Origin: Ascidia mentula | Lineage: Eukaryota > Chordata > Ascidiacea > Phlebobranchia > Ascidiidae | Length of the DNA stretch: 64,000 nt | NCBI GenBank assembly: GCA_947561715.1 | Contig: OX387198.1 | Span: 9,920,001 to 9,984,000, forward strand | Direction of reading: 5' to 3' | Shown: positions 43,726 through 55,646 of the stretch, piece after piece | Numbering within the stretch: position 1 is the first letter of the stretch | How the letters are laid out: the number at the start of each line of letters is the position of its first letter | The notes under the pieces: generated by a model | What the model was told of the DNA's origin: nothing | Databases searched by the model: none | Seen by the model: the letters and a program-made list of their open reading frames with translations, nothing else | Made by a program: the position numbers and the translations under genes

Positions 43726-44516
43726 TTTGACAAAATTAAACTTACATTACTGCATATACCCCATGCCTAACACACTTTCTACCTGTGTACATTGTAAAAC
43801 ATGTTTGTCAGTAGATAAGAGTACAAAGCTGCAGATGATCACGCCAGCGCTATTTTCTGACCAACGCAGTAAAAAAAATATCTAACCAATGCGTTGGACG
43901 CGTACCTTGTACACGGTTCACTGGTCGCATTTTTTCACAATGTAAATAAATAAATACTGCTGTTATAAACCGTTTGTTGACAATTCTCCAAATATTTTAG
44001 CTTAATTGGTCGATGTTCTTTAGTTACGTTTTTTATTGTTTACTGATATGTATCAGTAATACAGAAGGTGTTAAAACAACAGTAGTTCACACAGGCAAGT
44101 AATATTTTATCCTAATCTTCACCACTAACAAGCAAGCAAATGTATTTGAAGCAAGCAAATGTATCTCTTCTCTGAAAAAAGTGGTAGCACCCAATCACAA
44201 CCTTATCAAAACCACAGAAATAGTCATTTCCATAAAAGCAATTTGCAGATTTTCGTTAAATTTATATAAGAAGTTACTATGTGATTTATATAGTGATAAT
44301 TAACCCTCTTGGTCAAGAGTCGCATTTAGTGCAAAGACATTGCATGTGTTGAAACATTTCATTGCTGGTCGTTAAAGAAGGAACAACAGTAAAGATTTTG
44401 TTTACATTTTTAACATAATGCACATGAAAGGGGAAACATGCAAGCAAAAGCCTAGTATCTTTCTCTGGGCAAACTCGTGCTCAGGGCAAGTTGGACTTTC
44501 CATCATGAAGCTTCAC
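43726..44516. other. Spacer between AIDA and YIF1
   Basis: This AT-rich spacer holds the AIDA promoter and YIF1 3' UTR (both minus strand). A minus-strand AATAAA at 44,032-44,037 could end YIF1. The 15-base direct repeat around 44,131-44,162 (AAGCAAGCAAATGTAT) is a small tandem duplication. No gene is seen. Confidence 0.55.
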
Positions 44517-46385
44517 TTAGGGCGTATAACCCACCAAATGACGGGTCAACCAAAACATAAAAAATGGCTGAATAATTGCAATAATAAATGTAAGATACAT
44601 TCTTCGAGTTCCACCACTTTGACCAAAACCGTCTGTTGCTGAATGTGGCAGAATTTTAAGACGAAGACTTTTTACCTGAAATATGTGTGCATAATAATAA
44701 TATACCCGGGCAAAATATACTCGGCCTCAAATATTTAAGTTGTAGGACGGTAATGTACATTTTGGAATATTGAAACAAACTTACCAAAAAGTATCCAATT
44801 GAGATACTGGCATAAAGTAGTGCAATCCAGTATCCATATGAATGAAACAAAAATCCGCAAATAACAATGGCAATCATCCTAAAAACCCATCATTAAGCTA
44901 TTTACAAAGAAAAATTACAGTAAATTTCAGAAAAAGTGTATTCACCCAACATATTTGTATCCTGAAAAGGCCAAAACATCCCAAGTTGACAGATCAGTCC
45001 TGGCATTTACTAGGTAAAGACTAAAAACAATTATGGCCACTTCAATTGCCATCCAAACAAGAGCACTGCTGGCTTGGATACCAAGTTCCTCTGGGGTAAA
45101 TCTTCACAAAAACTTTGTACTTAATTTAATCCACAGTATTTGGGACAAAAGCTTACTTGTCAGTCAATCCAAGAGAAATTCCAGCCAACAACAAGTATGT
45201 CACATAGGCCATGACTACATAACACCAGTGAATTAGTCATTACCAATAAAATATTGCAAAATGTTAAAAATTTTCATACCTGGTATATAGAGATCTGGGG
45301 CATTCACATCAAAACGGGGTGCAACAGGATTATCTTGTTGGTATTGAACACTCCAATCCTACATAGTATCAAAATTATATATACATGATAGAATATGCAA
45401 TAGATTCATGGAATTGTAATTTGTAAAAGTCCTTTTATACCTGGTGCGTAAATGGAAAAGAAATCAAAAACAGCTTCTTGGCAACATAATTTGTGTCCAC
45501 AGCAAAATAATACTTTAGTTTTGAAACAGAAATATATTTGTCCACCTGCAAATACAAAAAGTGACTAATATTAACTTGGCAGATTTCAATGTTTGTCCAC
45601 AGCACATTGCTAACTTGTATTTGTTATACAAAGAAAAAAATACCACACAAAGTGGTCAGGCAATATCTCAACCTATTTGAAAACTGTTTTTTTTTTGTGT
45701 CATTTGTCTGTCATTGACCCAATTTTTTTAGAAATTTCACAAAAAATAAAAGCCATTTCGGACACAATGTCCCAAAGGAAATTGATTGTGGTAGATTATT
45801 CGAGCGTCTCATCGCTTGGCGAAAATGCCCTTAATGCCCTTTGTGTTGCCCCAGACAGCGTTTTTATAATTCTTCGCGAATTGTTTTCGAGCGGACGACA
45901 GTCAAAAACATTATATCGTAATGACCAAAATAAATTTTTGCTGGCATTTTGGTCATTTGACAGAAATTTTTCAGTAAATAAAAAAAAAACAGGTTGAAAA
46001 TAAAATAACTCACATTTTTTTCTAACATTTCCTTTCCCTGGCCAGCCAAAGTCTGTCCATACTGCATGGCCATGTTCGCCATTGGGTCAGCCATAAGGTT
46101 TGCACCAGGAAACTGTCCACCAGGCATATTGTAGCCTGGTTGCTGCATGGGAACACCACTGTTATACACTCCTGGTGGAGCTTGACTTGTGTCATCAAAT
46201 AGTTGAGATTCCTGTGGAGGGCCTCTCATTCGAGCTTGTGAGTCTACCGAAACAGGAAACCTTTACACATACTAAATGTGTTTAAAATACATTACATATA
46301 GGCTACACATTTAAAACAAATTTTAAGTATAAAATATGACAAAAAACAACAACATACTTGCTCTTTGCCCATAGTTAGGATCCAT
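44517..46385 (-). CDS. YIF1: YIF1, Yip1-interacting ER-Golgi membrane protein, 8 exons
   Basis: The 5' exons on the minus strand are 46358-46385, 46014-46243, 45441-45545 and 45280-45358. Four further exons run down to the stop at 44,517. The Pro/Gly/Met-rich cytosolic N-terminus ([19 protein letters not shown]) is followed by [14 protein letters not shown] and the DNAPDLYIP-like block ([13 protein letters not shown]). The C-terminal half then has about five membrane helices, including [24 protein letters not shown], and SLRLKIL before the last helix (FWLTRHLV). YIF1 partners with YIPF proteins at ER exit sites and the early Golgi and is needed for COPII vesicle traffic. I cannot decide between YIF1A and YIF1B; a single invertebrate gene would predate that split. 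An inverted repeat copy occupies intron 2. Confidence 0.93.
45687..45995. repeat. Dispersed repeat, copy 2, inverted (in YIF1 intron 2)
   Basis: This is the reverse complement of the segment at 38,495-38,762 with moderate divergence and a roughly 35-base longer middle. Shared blocks include TGTCATTTGTCTG, TTCGGACACAATGTCCCAA (inverse of the MIA3 copy) and GTCATTTGACAGAAATTT. It is non-coding and borders on poly-T and poly-A runs. Confidence 0.7.
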
Positions 46386-48025
46386 CTTTCTTAAAGTTAC
46401 TTGTTCTATTTGAGATAACTAATCAATTACCTAAATCATCAATCGTGTGCATTAGTATAGCGGTATAGCCTAGTGCAAATTGAAAAAGTTTATCAAATTT
46501 TTTGAACAAATTGAAAATAGCTTTGAAACATCTTGTAGGTGTACGCAACATTTAACACAATACAGCTACTTCATTCTTATAAAGTCTCCACCAACAAACG
46601 TATTAAAATAGATATACACGCGTATGCAAACCTTCCACAAAATTTTGGTTTCTCATTTTGACGTGTCGTCCAAGTTCCATGCCTGGTGAAGCGAAACGGT
46701 ACACTATGAAAGAGTTCACACAGAAACAGTTTTTGCTGCTTATTTGTTCTGAAGTCTGTTCCAGAACCAAAACAACAGGAATTTGTAATCGATTAAAGTA
46801 CGCTCATTTATTTGGTTGTTCTCTCAAACGAATGTAGAGTTTACTTGTTGTGGACATTCTTCTAAATCAGGGACGTCCAACCTTTTTGCCTAAAGGGCCA
46901 CATGCAGTTTTGGAAATAATTTCGTAGTTAACAGGGAAAAATTTCGTGGTTAACAGGGAGCCTAACAGGGAATTTATGCTCTTGTTTTCATTGCACGATA
47001 TGCAAAAGCAGAAAACACACTCTGACGGAATTATGCAGACGATGTTTTACAGCGCTCTACATTTGAGCTTGAAAGAGTATAGGCTAATGCTTGTCGATCA
47101 ATTGTGCTACTTGTTCATTATTGTGCCCAAATAATGATTAGTTCAATAATGATGCATTTAATACTATGAAATTTGGCAAACAAGTTTACGTAATTTCGAA
47201 AATTGCCCCACGGGCCACGCCAAACCTCTTTGTGGTACAAATGTGGCCCTCGGGCCACGGGTTGGACACCCCTGTTCTAAGTCTAAATTAGCCCATGTTC
47301 TTTTTATGCGTGAAATTTTATTCAGATAGTCAAGAAAGTTTGGTGTTTTTGTTTGTTTTCTGCATGATTTCGTATTTTGTTTGTACTGATGAGTGTCAAT
47401 GACACAGAAATGGAAAAAAGCTTCAGATGCCGCCTAAGAGCCAGATGCCGAATATTCACCAACGTCTCACCAACGCATGAAGTTAGATCAGAAGGCAAGT
47501 ATTATATTCCCTTTCAATACACACGAAGTTGATATTGCTGTGCGATATTGATACTGCAGCAAAAATATCTACCATGAAGATATGAAAAAAACTACCGTGA
47601 TACTGTGGAAGGTACTTGTCTACAGTAACAGCTTTGCACCGTTTCATTTTCTAAATCTATGGAATTAAGGCTCAGCTTTCTCCCCGAAGAAACGCTCAAT
47701 GCACACTTAATAAACTTCCACTTCTGTTTCATTTATTGTTAGTGGCGACATAAAAAAGTGTGCGAGCCGAGCAGCCCCATAGCGTGTGGGTGTTATCAAA
47801 AAGCGTGTCCTGGAGGGTGACAGCAAAAAGCGCAAATATGTACAAATAAATAGGGAACAAGGGGGTGAAACCAACACAACGAGCAAAACAAGAATATTTA
47901 CACCACGAAACACAGTTGGTCAGGTCGCACATATATGTACATACTGACGTAACACTGGAAAAAATATGAAAGTCGCAATTGGAAAGGAGATGATTGTTCT
48001 GCATAAATAAGAACTCTGCGCACTT
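46386..48025. other. YIF1 upstream region, hAT element and 3' UTR of the Death-domain gene
   Basis: 46,386-46,867 is likely the YIF1 promoter. 46,868-47,274 is a hAT-type element, listed separately. 47,710-48,025 is probably the 3' UTR of the minus-strand gene at 48,026, with AATAAA (minus) at 47,732-47,737. Around 47,389 a 36-codon open stretch (plus) starts with ATG and ends at a GC donor-like site, but I find no partner exon for it. Confidence 0.55.
46868..47274. mobile_element. hAT-type non-autonomous element
   Basis: The left end is CAGGGACGTCCAACC and the right end GGTTGGACACCCCTG, with further inverted similarity (GGGCCACATG and ATGTGGCCC). The flanking 8-mers are TTCTAAAT (46,860-46,867) and TTCTAAGT (47,275-47,282), 7 of 8 matching. 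The termini resemble Charlie-group hATs. The body is 407 bases and non-coding. Confidence 0.88.
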
Positions 48026-49165
48026 TTATTCCGTTGATTCCTGCCCTTCCTGTGAGTTTAACCGTTCGATGAGATCGACTCGTCCCACTTCCAATAGCGC
48101 GTCTCTCAACTGTTGGCGTCTCTCGGATAGTTCAACGGAATCGTCGGAACGTAGCCAGTAGGAAAACACATAGCGCATCTCGTCCTTGAAACTCTCGTAT
48201 ATGTCGTAGTCGACGCTTTGTATAATGACGTCGTCAACGCCCAGCTCACGGGCGACTGCTCGCCACTCGTGAGAGCGGAGGTTTGTACAGGCAAAATCCA
48301 CAAGGTGCGATGAGTCGTCTGGAAGAGCGCTGTCTTCTTGACAACGGGGTATTCTCAAATCCGGGTATTCGCTTTCTTCGTCTTCGCTGTCTTCCCTTAA
48401 TCGAGATTTTCCGCAGTCGAATGCAAAGATACTTTCCGAGTCGCTCTCCGCTTCCACGCCGCTATCACTGTCGCTGAAATCTTTCTTACGGCTGTGGCAA
48501 CACTTGTAGGAGTGTGTTTGTGGTGACGCACAGCGGCTGATGACGTCCATAGACGCCTCCTCACCCCACGAATCCGGAGTCGAAGACCTGGAGGAGTCGG
48601 TGTTGGTTTTGCAACAACACCACACTTCGTCTTGGGAGCCTTCTTTGTGATCACAAAAGCACGGAGTTTCCTTTTTCACGGGAATGTATGGCTCGCTTAA
48701 CGGGTTAAGAGACTTTGATTTTGATTTCTGGATGACAGCATTGCTTACAGCTGCCACGTAGCCGTGTACTGGACTGTTTTTTGTGCCAGTCGCATACACG
48801 ACCGGATAGACGTCGGGTTGGGCGACACTTCGTACATAGACAGCCGGCTTGCAGTATAAAGGCGAAGTATAGGCCCCTGGCACGTACTGTGGACTGCAGG
48901 AATATATGGTGGGAACGTAGCGCACAGCAACCCGCGCCCTTCTAGGCGTGGGAATTACAACTTCCGCTTGTTTCTTTGATTTCTGCTTGACGTAACGCAC
49001 CGGTACATAGGGCACCAACATCGGCGACAAGACGACGTACGATCCAGTGTTTTGCATTCCAGCCACTCGTGTGGGATCCACCGCTGGGTAAGGCACTCCC
49101 AAGGGTGCCGTCGGGTCCATTTGCACAACCGCCGGTCCTGCTTTGGCGGAGCTCATTTTTGGCAC
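48026..49165 (-). CDS. Unrecognised protein with C-terminal Death domain
   Basis: One exon encodes 379 residues. Residues 60-130 are rich in Tyr-Val-Pro clusters (VPYVPVRYV, VRYVPTIY, QYVPGAYT). Two cysteine-rich patches follow (CFCDHKEG..WCCCK and YKCCHSRKK), then a serine/acidic stretch containing DSDSGVEAES. Residues 288-370 look like a Death-fold domain: LVDFACTNLRSHEWRAVARELGVDD, split here only by helix boundaries, then a central YESFKDEMRYVFSYWL and a terminal LRDALLEVGRVDLIERL. Death domains assemble apoptosis and innate-immune complexes. I know no family with this N-terminus. The acceptor TTTCAG at 49,208 shows there is at least one upstream 5' UTR exon. Its stop codon lies inside an AATAAA. 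MPKM is taken as the start because it is the first ATG. Confidence 0.85.
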   Translation of the reverse strand: MPKMSSAKAGPAVVQMDPTAPLGVPYPAVDPTRVAGMQNTGSYVVLSPMLVPYVPVRYVKQKSKKQAEVVIPTPRRARVAVRYVPTIYSCSPQYVPGAYTSPLYCKPAVYVRSVAQPDVYPVVYATGTKNSPVHGYVAAVSNAVIQKSKSKSLNPLSEPYIPVKKETPCFCDHKEGSQDEVWCCCKTNTDSSRSSTPDSWGEEASMDVISRCASPQTHSYKCCHSRKKDFSDSDSGVEAESDSESIFAFDCGKSRLREDSEDEESEYPDLRIPRCQEDSALPDDSSHLVDFACTNLRSHEWRAVARELGVDDVIIQSVDYDIYESFKDEMRYVFSYWLRSDDSVELSERRQQLRDALLEVGRVDLIERLNSQEGQESTE

Positions 49166-49951
49166 AGCTTTAATATCTTGGCGTTATAAATAATGCGATT
49201 TTGATATCTGAAACGTAACAAACAATAAGTTATACATTTGCCCACACAGCTGTATTAAGACACAACAAAAGAGCAAATACTGCGTTTTAACGCTGATCCC
49301 AACGCATGTGTGGAAACACCAAGCACGCAGTTAATAGGGCGTTGGTTAACCGTTTCCTGTTTCTGTGCGACGAGGGACCTAACTACACAATAGCACTGAC
49401 AGTTTATCTGTGTGGCCTGTTCTTTGAAAACCCTTCCCAGCAAAACTCGTGGCTAAATTGGAGTGGGAAACGCATATCCTACCATTGTTTCTAACCAACA
49501 GGGCAACTTTGCTGACATACTATTGGAATAGCATCGTCTGTTAAACTGCTTGTCTACAACATCCAGAACATCTATAAGATTGTTAGCCGTATGTGGGATA
49601 TTTGTGCAGTTCAATCCCGCACAAATCTTGTTGTCTTGTTTACGAACAACCTCGCCACACGTGGGCCGCCCACAATTCTGCGAACGCCTCTGTGTCATCT
49701 CTGCTCGGTCGCCCGAGCTAAAAATACCAAAACAGTCCATGTATTGATACAACACCTCAAAAGACAAAGATCAATAGGAACAGCTTTGATTCTCAGCAAA
49801 TCCCAATCCAACCGTCTGTAACCTTACACTGGCCCGCCCCGTAGCCAACGATACCACGTTTGTTGTTAAGCGGCCCAGCCTGCCTTTTACTCACGCGGAG
49901 TCACGCGCCAAACAAAGAGAGGAGTGCGCGCGCAGTCCACGTGTTCTCATG

Positions 49952-49959
49952 TGACGTCA
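49952..49959. promoter_or_regulatory. CRE (TGACGTCA)
   Basis: A perfect palindromic CREB/ATF site, with CACGTG (E-box) 13 bases to its left. It is in the upstream region of the minus-strand Death-domain gene. Confidence 0.4.
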
Positions 49960-50544
49960 GAGTTGTACACAAGACTCCCGCCACGAGCACTTCCGTTGTG
50001 GTTGGTGCTTCTTCGTCGCTGGCGCAATCAGGCGCCAACCGAACCAAGGTCACGCGGTACGTTAGAGCGCAACAAGCTACAATTTAAAACACTTGTCATA
50101 TCACACTGAATATGAAACCCATTGAAACTTTTCGCTGTGCCTTGTTCAAGATTTTGCTGTGCCTGGTTCAGAACACAGTTTTGTGCGACACGAGGTTTTT
50201 AACACCATACTTCTATAAATTCGCACCCGTTGTCGGAGTACTGTTATAGGGGGATTGGTAAGTTAAACCGTACAGCTTTCTGCAGAGTAAACCCTTTGAC
50301 CACGAGTGGCGTTTCCATAGTTTGTATTGCTTTCCCTAAGCTTGTATCGTAAAAATAAAAACGTTTATTCGAAATGCTGAGCTGGCGAATTTTCGACCAA
50401 CAACAAATACACACGCACCTTCGCCGAAAAACACCATCCTCGTTTTAAAAAACAAACACGCCAATGCCTACCGTCCCACGTCTGACTCAGTTCGCACCCA
50501 CCGAACAAACTCAGCCGTTACTCACACCACAAACAACTACTTTG

Positions 50545-50552
50545 TGACGTCA
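50545..50552. promoter_or_regulatory. CRE (TGACGTCA)
   Basis: A second perfect CREB/ATF site, 593 bases from the first, in the same upstream region. Confidence 0.4.
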
Positions 50553-51355
50553 GCCGCAAGTGAGTTTATGCCCGTCACACAAAGACACATCTCACTTGAA
50601 TAGGTCACGAAAACGCCTTATAAGTCGTCTGTAAACCAAGCGTTAACTGATGCTTACTCTATGGACCCTTTTGTCAGCTTCCCATACTTTTGTCTGATGC
50701 GGTCAAGTGCCTCTTCGCAAACACTCCACAATCGAAAGCAAAAATACCCGCCTATTGCGTTGCGAAAGCTGACGTGTCGTTTAATTTCCAGACGACTCCG
50801 CGACACACCTCCCCTTGCTCTACAGGAGTCCTCACACCCTTTATTCACGCCACAATAGGGTCGGAGCGTAAAACAATACTACCGAGCTGCTAGCTCGTCG
50901 CGTTGTTGCCACGTCAACGGGAACTGTTGATATCTTGTATCAGTGCATCCTATTTCAGCATACAGCTAGCCTCGGGTCGAGCTTTCCCGTCAGTGACTTA
51001 ACCTGTCGTCAGAGAAACCCCGCGGCGCAATTTTTGCCTTGGAAAAAAAACTCAACATTCCACTGGATGACGAGGCAAATTATATGACGCACTGACTGAT
51101 GAAAAAACTTCTATACAATCGATCGCCTGGGGCTATCAGGCCGACTCCGCATTTTGAAACAAATCATTCGTCACATGCTCCTTCACTTGCCCTAATCTCT
51201 AAATACCTAACCCCATAAATTCATAAAACTCTTCTAGCAGTATGCTTGTTCTACCTGATCAAATTGTAAACGTTCACTTACGCGCTGGGCCGTAAACAAG
51301 CTGCAGTCGCCCAAAACGCATCTGCGGTCACAACTGGTTTTGGCTTTGTTGCTTT

Positions 51356-51365
51356 CCATATAAGG
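51356..51365. promoter_or_regulatory. CArG box (SRF site)
   Basis: CCATATAAGG fits the CC(A/T)6GG consensus exactly. It lies in non-coding sequence upstream of the Death-domain gene. Function is inferred from sequence only. Confidence 0.35.
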
Positions 51366-54300
51366 CTCGCGGAACGCTCACAGAAAAAATCTTCCCACAG
51401 CAGCGGGTCAAACTTTTGCGAGAACTTGTCACATTCGCACCAGAACTTTTAGCACTACTGAAACGGTTCCCAGTCGCGATCGAGGGGCCGTCTGTCGAGA
51501 CAGCGAGTGAAAACTGTATTTAGCTTACGTAACTCTCCCCTCTTTTCTCCCTCGTCGTTGCTTGCCTTATCGTGCGCTGGCATTGTTTTCCGCGAAAGAC
51601 AACCATTGCCTGCGAACTGCTGTTTTTGACGCCAATGAGACTTGTTAAGCCAATAGCGAGTCGTGCGGGCCACGCTATATTACAACACACTGCCATCAGA
51701 TTTAGCCCTAATTGCGCGAGATTGCCGGTTATTAAACGCCAGACGTCAGCTTAAACATGAACGCGCATCGCTATTTCATACCAGTTACAAGGTAGCAACT
51801 ATCCTAATGATCCACTACACTGCACTCACCTATCATAAAAATCGTGGCCTTACCTAGGGGCCACCTCAGCAGAAATGCTACAACTAAGCAATAATTATAC
51901 ACAATGGCGTAAACACCGCGCGTGCCGCGATTACGGCGAAGTCAAAACAAGATCTGTGGTGTAAATAATGCGCATCGTCTTGTTTACGCTACGTATTAGC
52001 AACAAATGACTGTGACAGCGCGCGGCGACTGTATGATTATCACAAGCACCGTCTCTGGAAGCATAGCAAACAAAAAGTTTGGGCGCACATTTGCATACAC
52101 TCACCGGACTGGTGGCGCCTGATATATCGCAACGATTCGTGACGCGATTTTCCGACAAAATAAATGCAAACGAATATATGAATACGGCAAATTTAAATTT
52201 AACAGCGCCTAGTGGCATTTTGGTTTGCCTCGAAATCACGGTGATATAAGACCACTTGAAAACAAAAGGCTAAGAAGGGATCAGAGTGTTTTGAAAATGA
52301 AAGCCAAAGCTAAAATGCTGTTATACATTAGTAAACGTCTCGAACACTAACTGCGTTCATCATCAGTACTACAATGAGTGCATGCAAGATCAGAGTGTTA
52401 TCTACCAATTGCGCCATTACCCTGGTAATGAACGAACAAATAAAACAAAACAGCTTTGTTCGTTCGTGTTACGTAATAGACGAAGGTTTGTATTAATCAA
52501 AAGGTCAGGAAAAATGCCGGTCATGGCAGACGGGTCCATCCGGTCACAGCCATACTGTATAAATAACTGGCGTGATTCACTCATCCGACGCCAGTTTTTT
52601 CGTGAATCACCTCTGGTACTACAAGTTTAATTGGCAAAAAATACACTTGCATGTCTCGCGTCCGGCGCTAGCACGCCAGTTAAAAGTTAACATCAAATCG
52701 GATGTAACATCTTTATCCGTGGCAAAACCAACAAAATCATTTGCATTCCAGGATCACAACACAACACTTGTGACTAATGTGCAAACCCAATGCCTGATTA
52801 CAAAGATTTTCAAACAAAGCAACTAAAAATTCAGCACATAGTTATGCTATACTCCTTTCATCAGCAATATCCAATACGCCCACCTGATAACTCCTAATAT
52901 AAGGCGCAAACCTTGCTTTCTCAGAACAACAAACACACTTGACTCCGCCAACATAACAAGCTTCCAAGAAGTTCCCACTGCGGTTGCGCATTTCGCTTGG
53001 TGCAATTGTAGCGAAGAAGTAAGGAAAGATACACAGAAAAGTTAAACGGCGCCTTCGCTCCAAGCATGATTGCTGCTCCTGCTGCTTAACTTCTGACTGA
53101 CACCGTTGTTTTCGCGCTATTGGCGATAATCCTGCTTATTTATAGCAGATGCTTACGAAAAAACGTATTTGGCATAATCGATTAGGTGTCAGTGTTGCTG
53201 GCAGATCAACGGGCGCACTTGTCAAACTCGAACCGAACATACGGCCAATTTGCACCGAGACATGCATATGACGCTATTTGGGAGAAACGCCAAGTTGGTG
53301 TTTCAGCAAATGTATTTGAAACCTTTTGCTTTTGAGTAAACAACACTAAAAAGTAAAAGTACATTAACGCTGGAATCCACAACTGTTTTCAAGAGAGAAT
53401 AAACGCCAAAGTTTGAAACAGCACAGAGGGTTTTTCCGGGGCCGTGAAGGTGCCATCTATCTTTGGGATTTACCGGGCCACTACAGGAACTGATGGAAAA
53501 CAAAACACAAACAAAAGGGACGCCGACAACCAGTAGCGTATACAAACAAAGGAGAGGCCTATCTGGCGTAGACTTACATCACCTTTTGTGCAGCAAAACA
53601 AACACGTTTCGTATCAACTGTTAAGTAAACATCCTCGTCCCTTTCGTTGGTAGCATTTCTCATGCATCGAACAACATATGAGAATTCGTTGTGGGATTAA
53701 GTATTAGTCTTCGGGTCAAACCAGTTCAAATCTTCTCTTAACTTTCTCCGAGCCTTTCTCCGGCGAGATGCTCTGGCACTATGTTTCGGCACGAGTGCCC
53801 TTGTTTCGCTTTAGACGTCAATAATGCTTGTACTGCTGTTACGCAGAAAGTCTTTATTTGCGTTTTTAAAGGTAAAGAACAACTGTAACTGTCTATAAAA
53901 AGGTTCACGGTGACCGATTTCATGTAACGTATATTGCTGCTGCTGCTGGGAACATAAATCATTACCAAGCATAGTACAGGTCGACTCTGATACTTACATT
54001 TGGCACTTGAACGTGAGAATCTAATAATTTCCCTTCAATGTAAGCTCGAAACCGTGAACTTGTCGGAATTTTTAGGCCCACTTTTGAAACTCAAGTCTAC
54101 ACACCGACTAATATTTGCTTTCTACTGAAAATTCTGAACTGTCTGGTATGTTGAAACCGAACAAGTTGCCCCTTTCTTTGTCAGGAAGGAGAACTTGGGG
54201 CGCAGTTACACCTTACCACACGCGCGCTATGCGGGAATTTCCCAGAAACACCAACCGTTGATTTGTTTTTCAGAAAATACCCGCTTGCAATAGCGGATTC

Positions 54301-54960
54301 GGAGACGTGGAAAGACCCGATCTGAACACGGGTGTCGGTTCGAAACTCAAAAACCGACTAAAAATCTTCCCCAAATATCGGAACAACAGCTTTTTTTGAG
54401 ATATTTTTAAATCACAGGATTATTTTTAGTTTCGAAGGTTTACCGTTTCCGCTTGACTCAGACTCGGTCAAGCAAAAAAAAGCCACTCAGATACTGTATC
54501 AAAAACGCCGTGCTTATACGCGTACCAGTCCTACCACGCCCCCAACGTCCCCCATTCACTTTCGTTCTTGCCCGAAGGGAAAACGAAAAATCAACACTGA
54601 TGACGCGCGTAAGGACGCTCTACAATTTGATCGCGCCCTCGTTAAACATATAACTCAGTTCGTGTTACTGTGGCGAAAATCCGCGATGTAAAGCCTGGAT
54701 CTCTTTACCAAATTATTTCGACTATATACGAAAGAAAGCACAGCATTCATATAGTTACAAGCGATATGTATTTACACGTACACAGTTAAAAACAAGCCAT
54801 AGAACATTTGAACTGCATGCGGGATAAATGGAAAAATACAAGGCGCGAACAACTGGGACATTGCGTGCAAACGTCTTAGCGTGGGAATGCTGGGTGTATG
54901 TACTCGATGTACTTTATTTAAAAGCGCTTTAAACATAGATCGTATTTTCAATAACGGTCG

Positions 54961-54968
54961 TGACGTCA
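54961..54968. promoter_or_regulatory. CRE (TGACGTCA)
   Basis: A third perfect CREB/ATF palindrome in the gene-poor stretch. Confidence 0.35.
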
Positions 54969-55522
54969 TAGATGCGATCATGTGAAAAGTACACAAGGGT
55001 TTGTGCTTGTACCTGAGTGCGTACATTAGCATACAAATTCGAGTTAAATCAATTATTCCACCTTTCCTGGGTAATATTGCGTAATATTGTGCTGCGCCAC
55101 ATAATTTTGGTGCTTTTTAACCTTGGAAAAGAGAGCAACTAAAAAATAACCAATTCTGTTGAAATTTGTAACACGCCCTGTGGTGATTTCGCGTAAAGCA
55201 ATCTTTTATGGAAATTTTTTTTAACAACGCAAGCAGTTTATTACGCGTTTAGAGTTCGTATCAAGCATTGTTACACTATTAAATACATTTGTACACATAC
55301 AGTACGACAATACATGACAACGAAAAAACAGCTGCTTTGTCAAACACATGTCCAACATGAAATATCAGCACATGTTTGGCATCGATCGCTTTTTATAATA
55401 AATTCACCTCCCTCTGCAGGTGCGTGGTAACGGTGTGTCGGTCGTTAATTGCCGCTTGCATAGGGGATGTACCAAAAATAGGCATTTATCCGTTTTTACG
55501 TAAGTCCGAACAGTTAATTGGG

Positions 55523-55530
55523 TGACGTCA
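55523..55530. promoter_or_regulatory. CRE (TGACGTCA)
   Basis: A fourth perfect site, about 120 bases beyond the BROX stop codon. Confidence 0.3.
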
Positions 55531-55646
55531 CAGGGTCAGAAGGGCAGACGCACGCCGCGTGACGTAGTAGACAAATAGTAAGATTCCGACAGGTTGGGGC
55601 AGAGGGATGGTGTGCTTAGGAAGATTCTTTCGTGCGATGACGTTGA

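Larger units (their letters stand above)
49208..55646. other. 6.4-kb gene-poor regulatory stretch
   Basis: This lies between the Death-domain gene and BROX (both minus). I see no coding exon that can be linked to a known protein. GC content and CpG frequency are higher than in the left half of the window. It contains four perfect TGACGTCA sites, a CArG box at 51,356 and minus-strand donor-like GTAAGT sites near 53,568 and 53,995 that could belong to 5' UTR exons of the Death-domain gene. The last few hundred bases are the BROX 3' UTR, with a minus-strand AATAAA at 55,237-55,242. Confidence 0.6.

Noticed and set aside
47389-47495. ATG-starting 36-codon stretch ending at a GC donor-like site
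   Set aside because: No downstream exon in frame, and no recognisable protein.
54270-54350. tRNA-like GGTTCGAAA motif
   Set aside because: No cloverleaf could be formed around it, and there is no matching acceptor stem.
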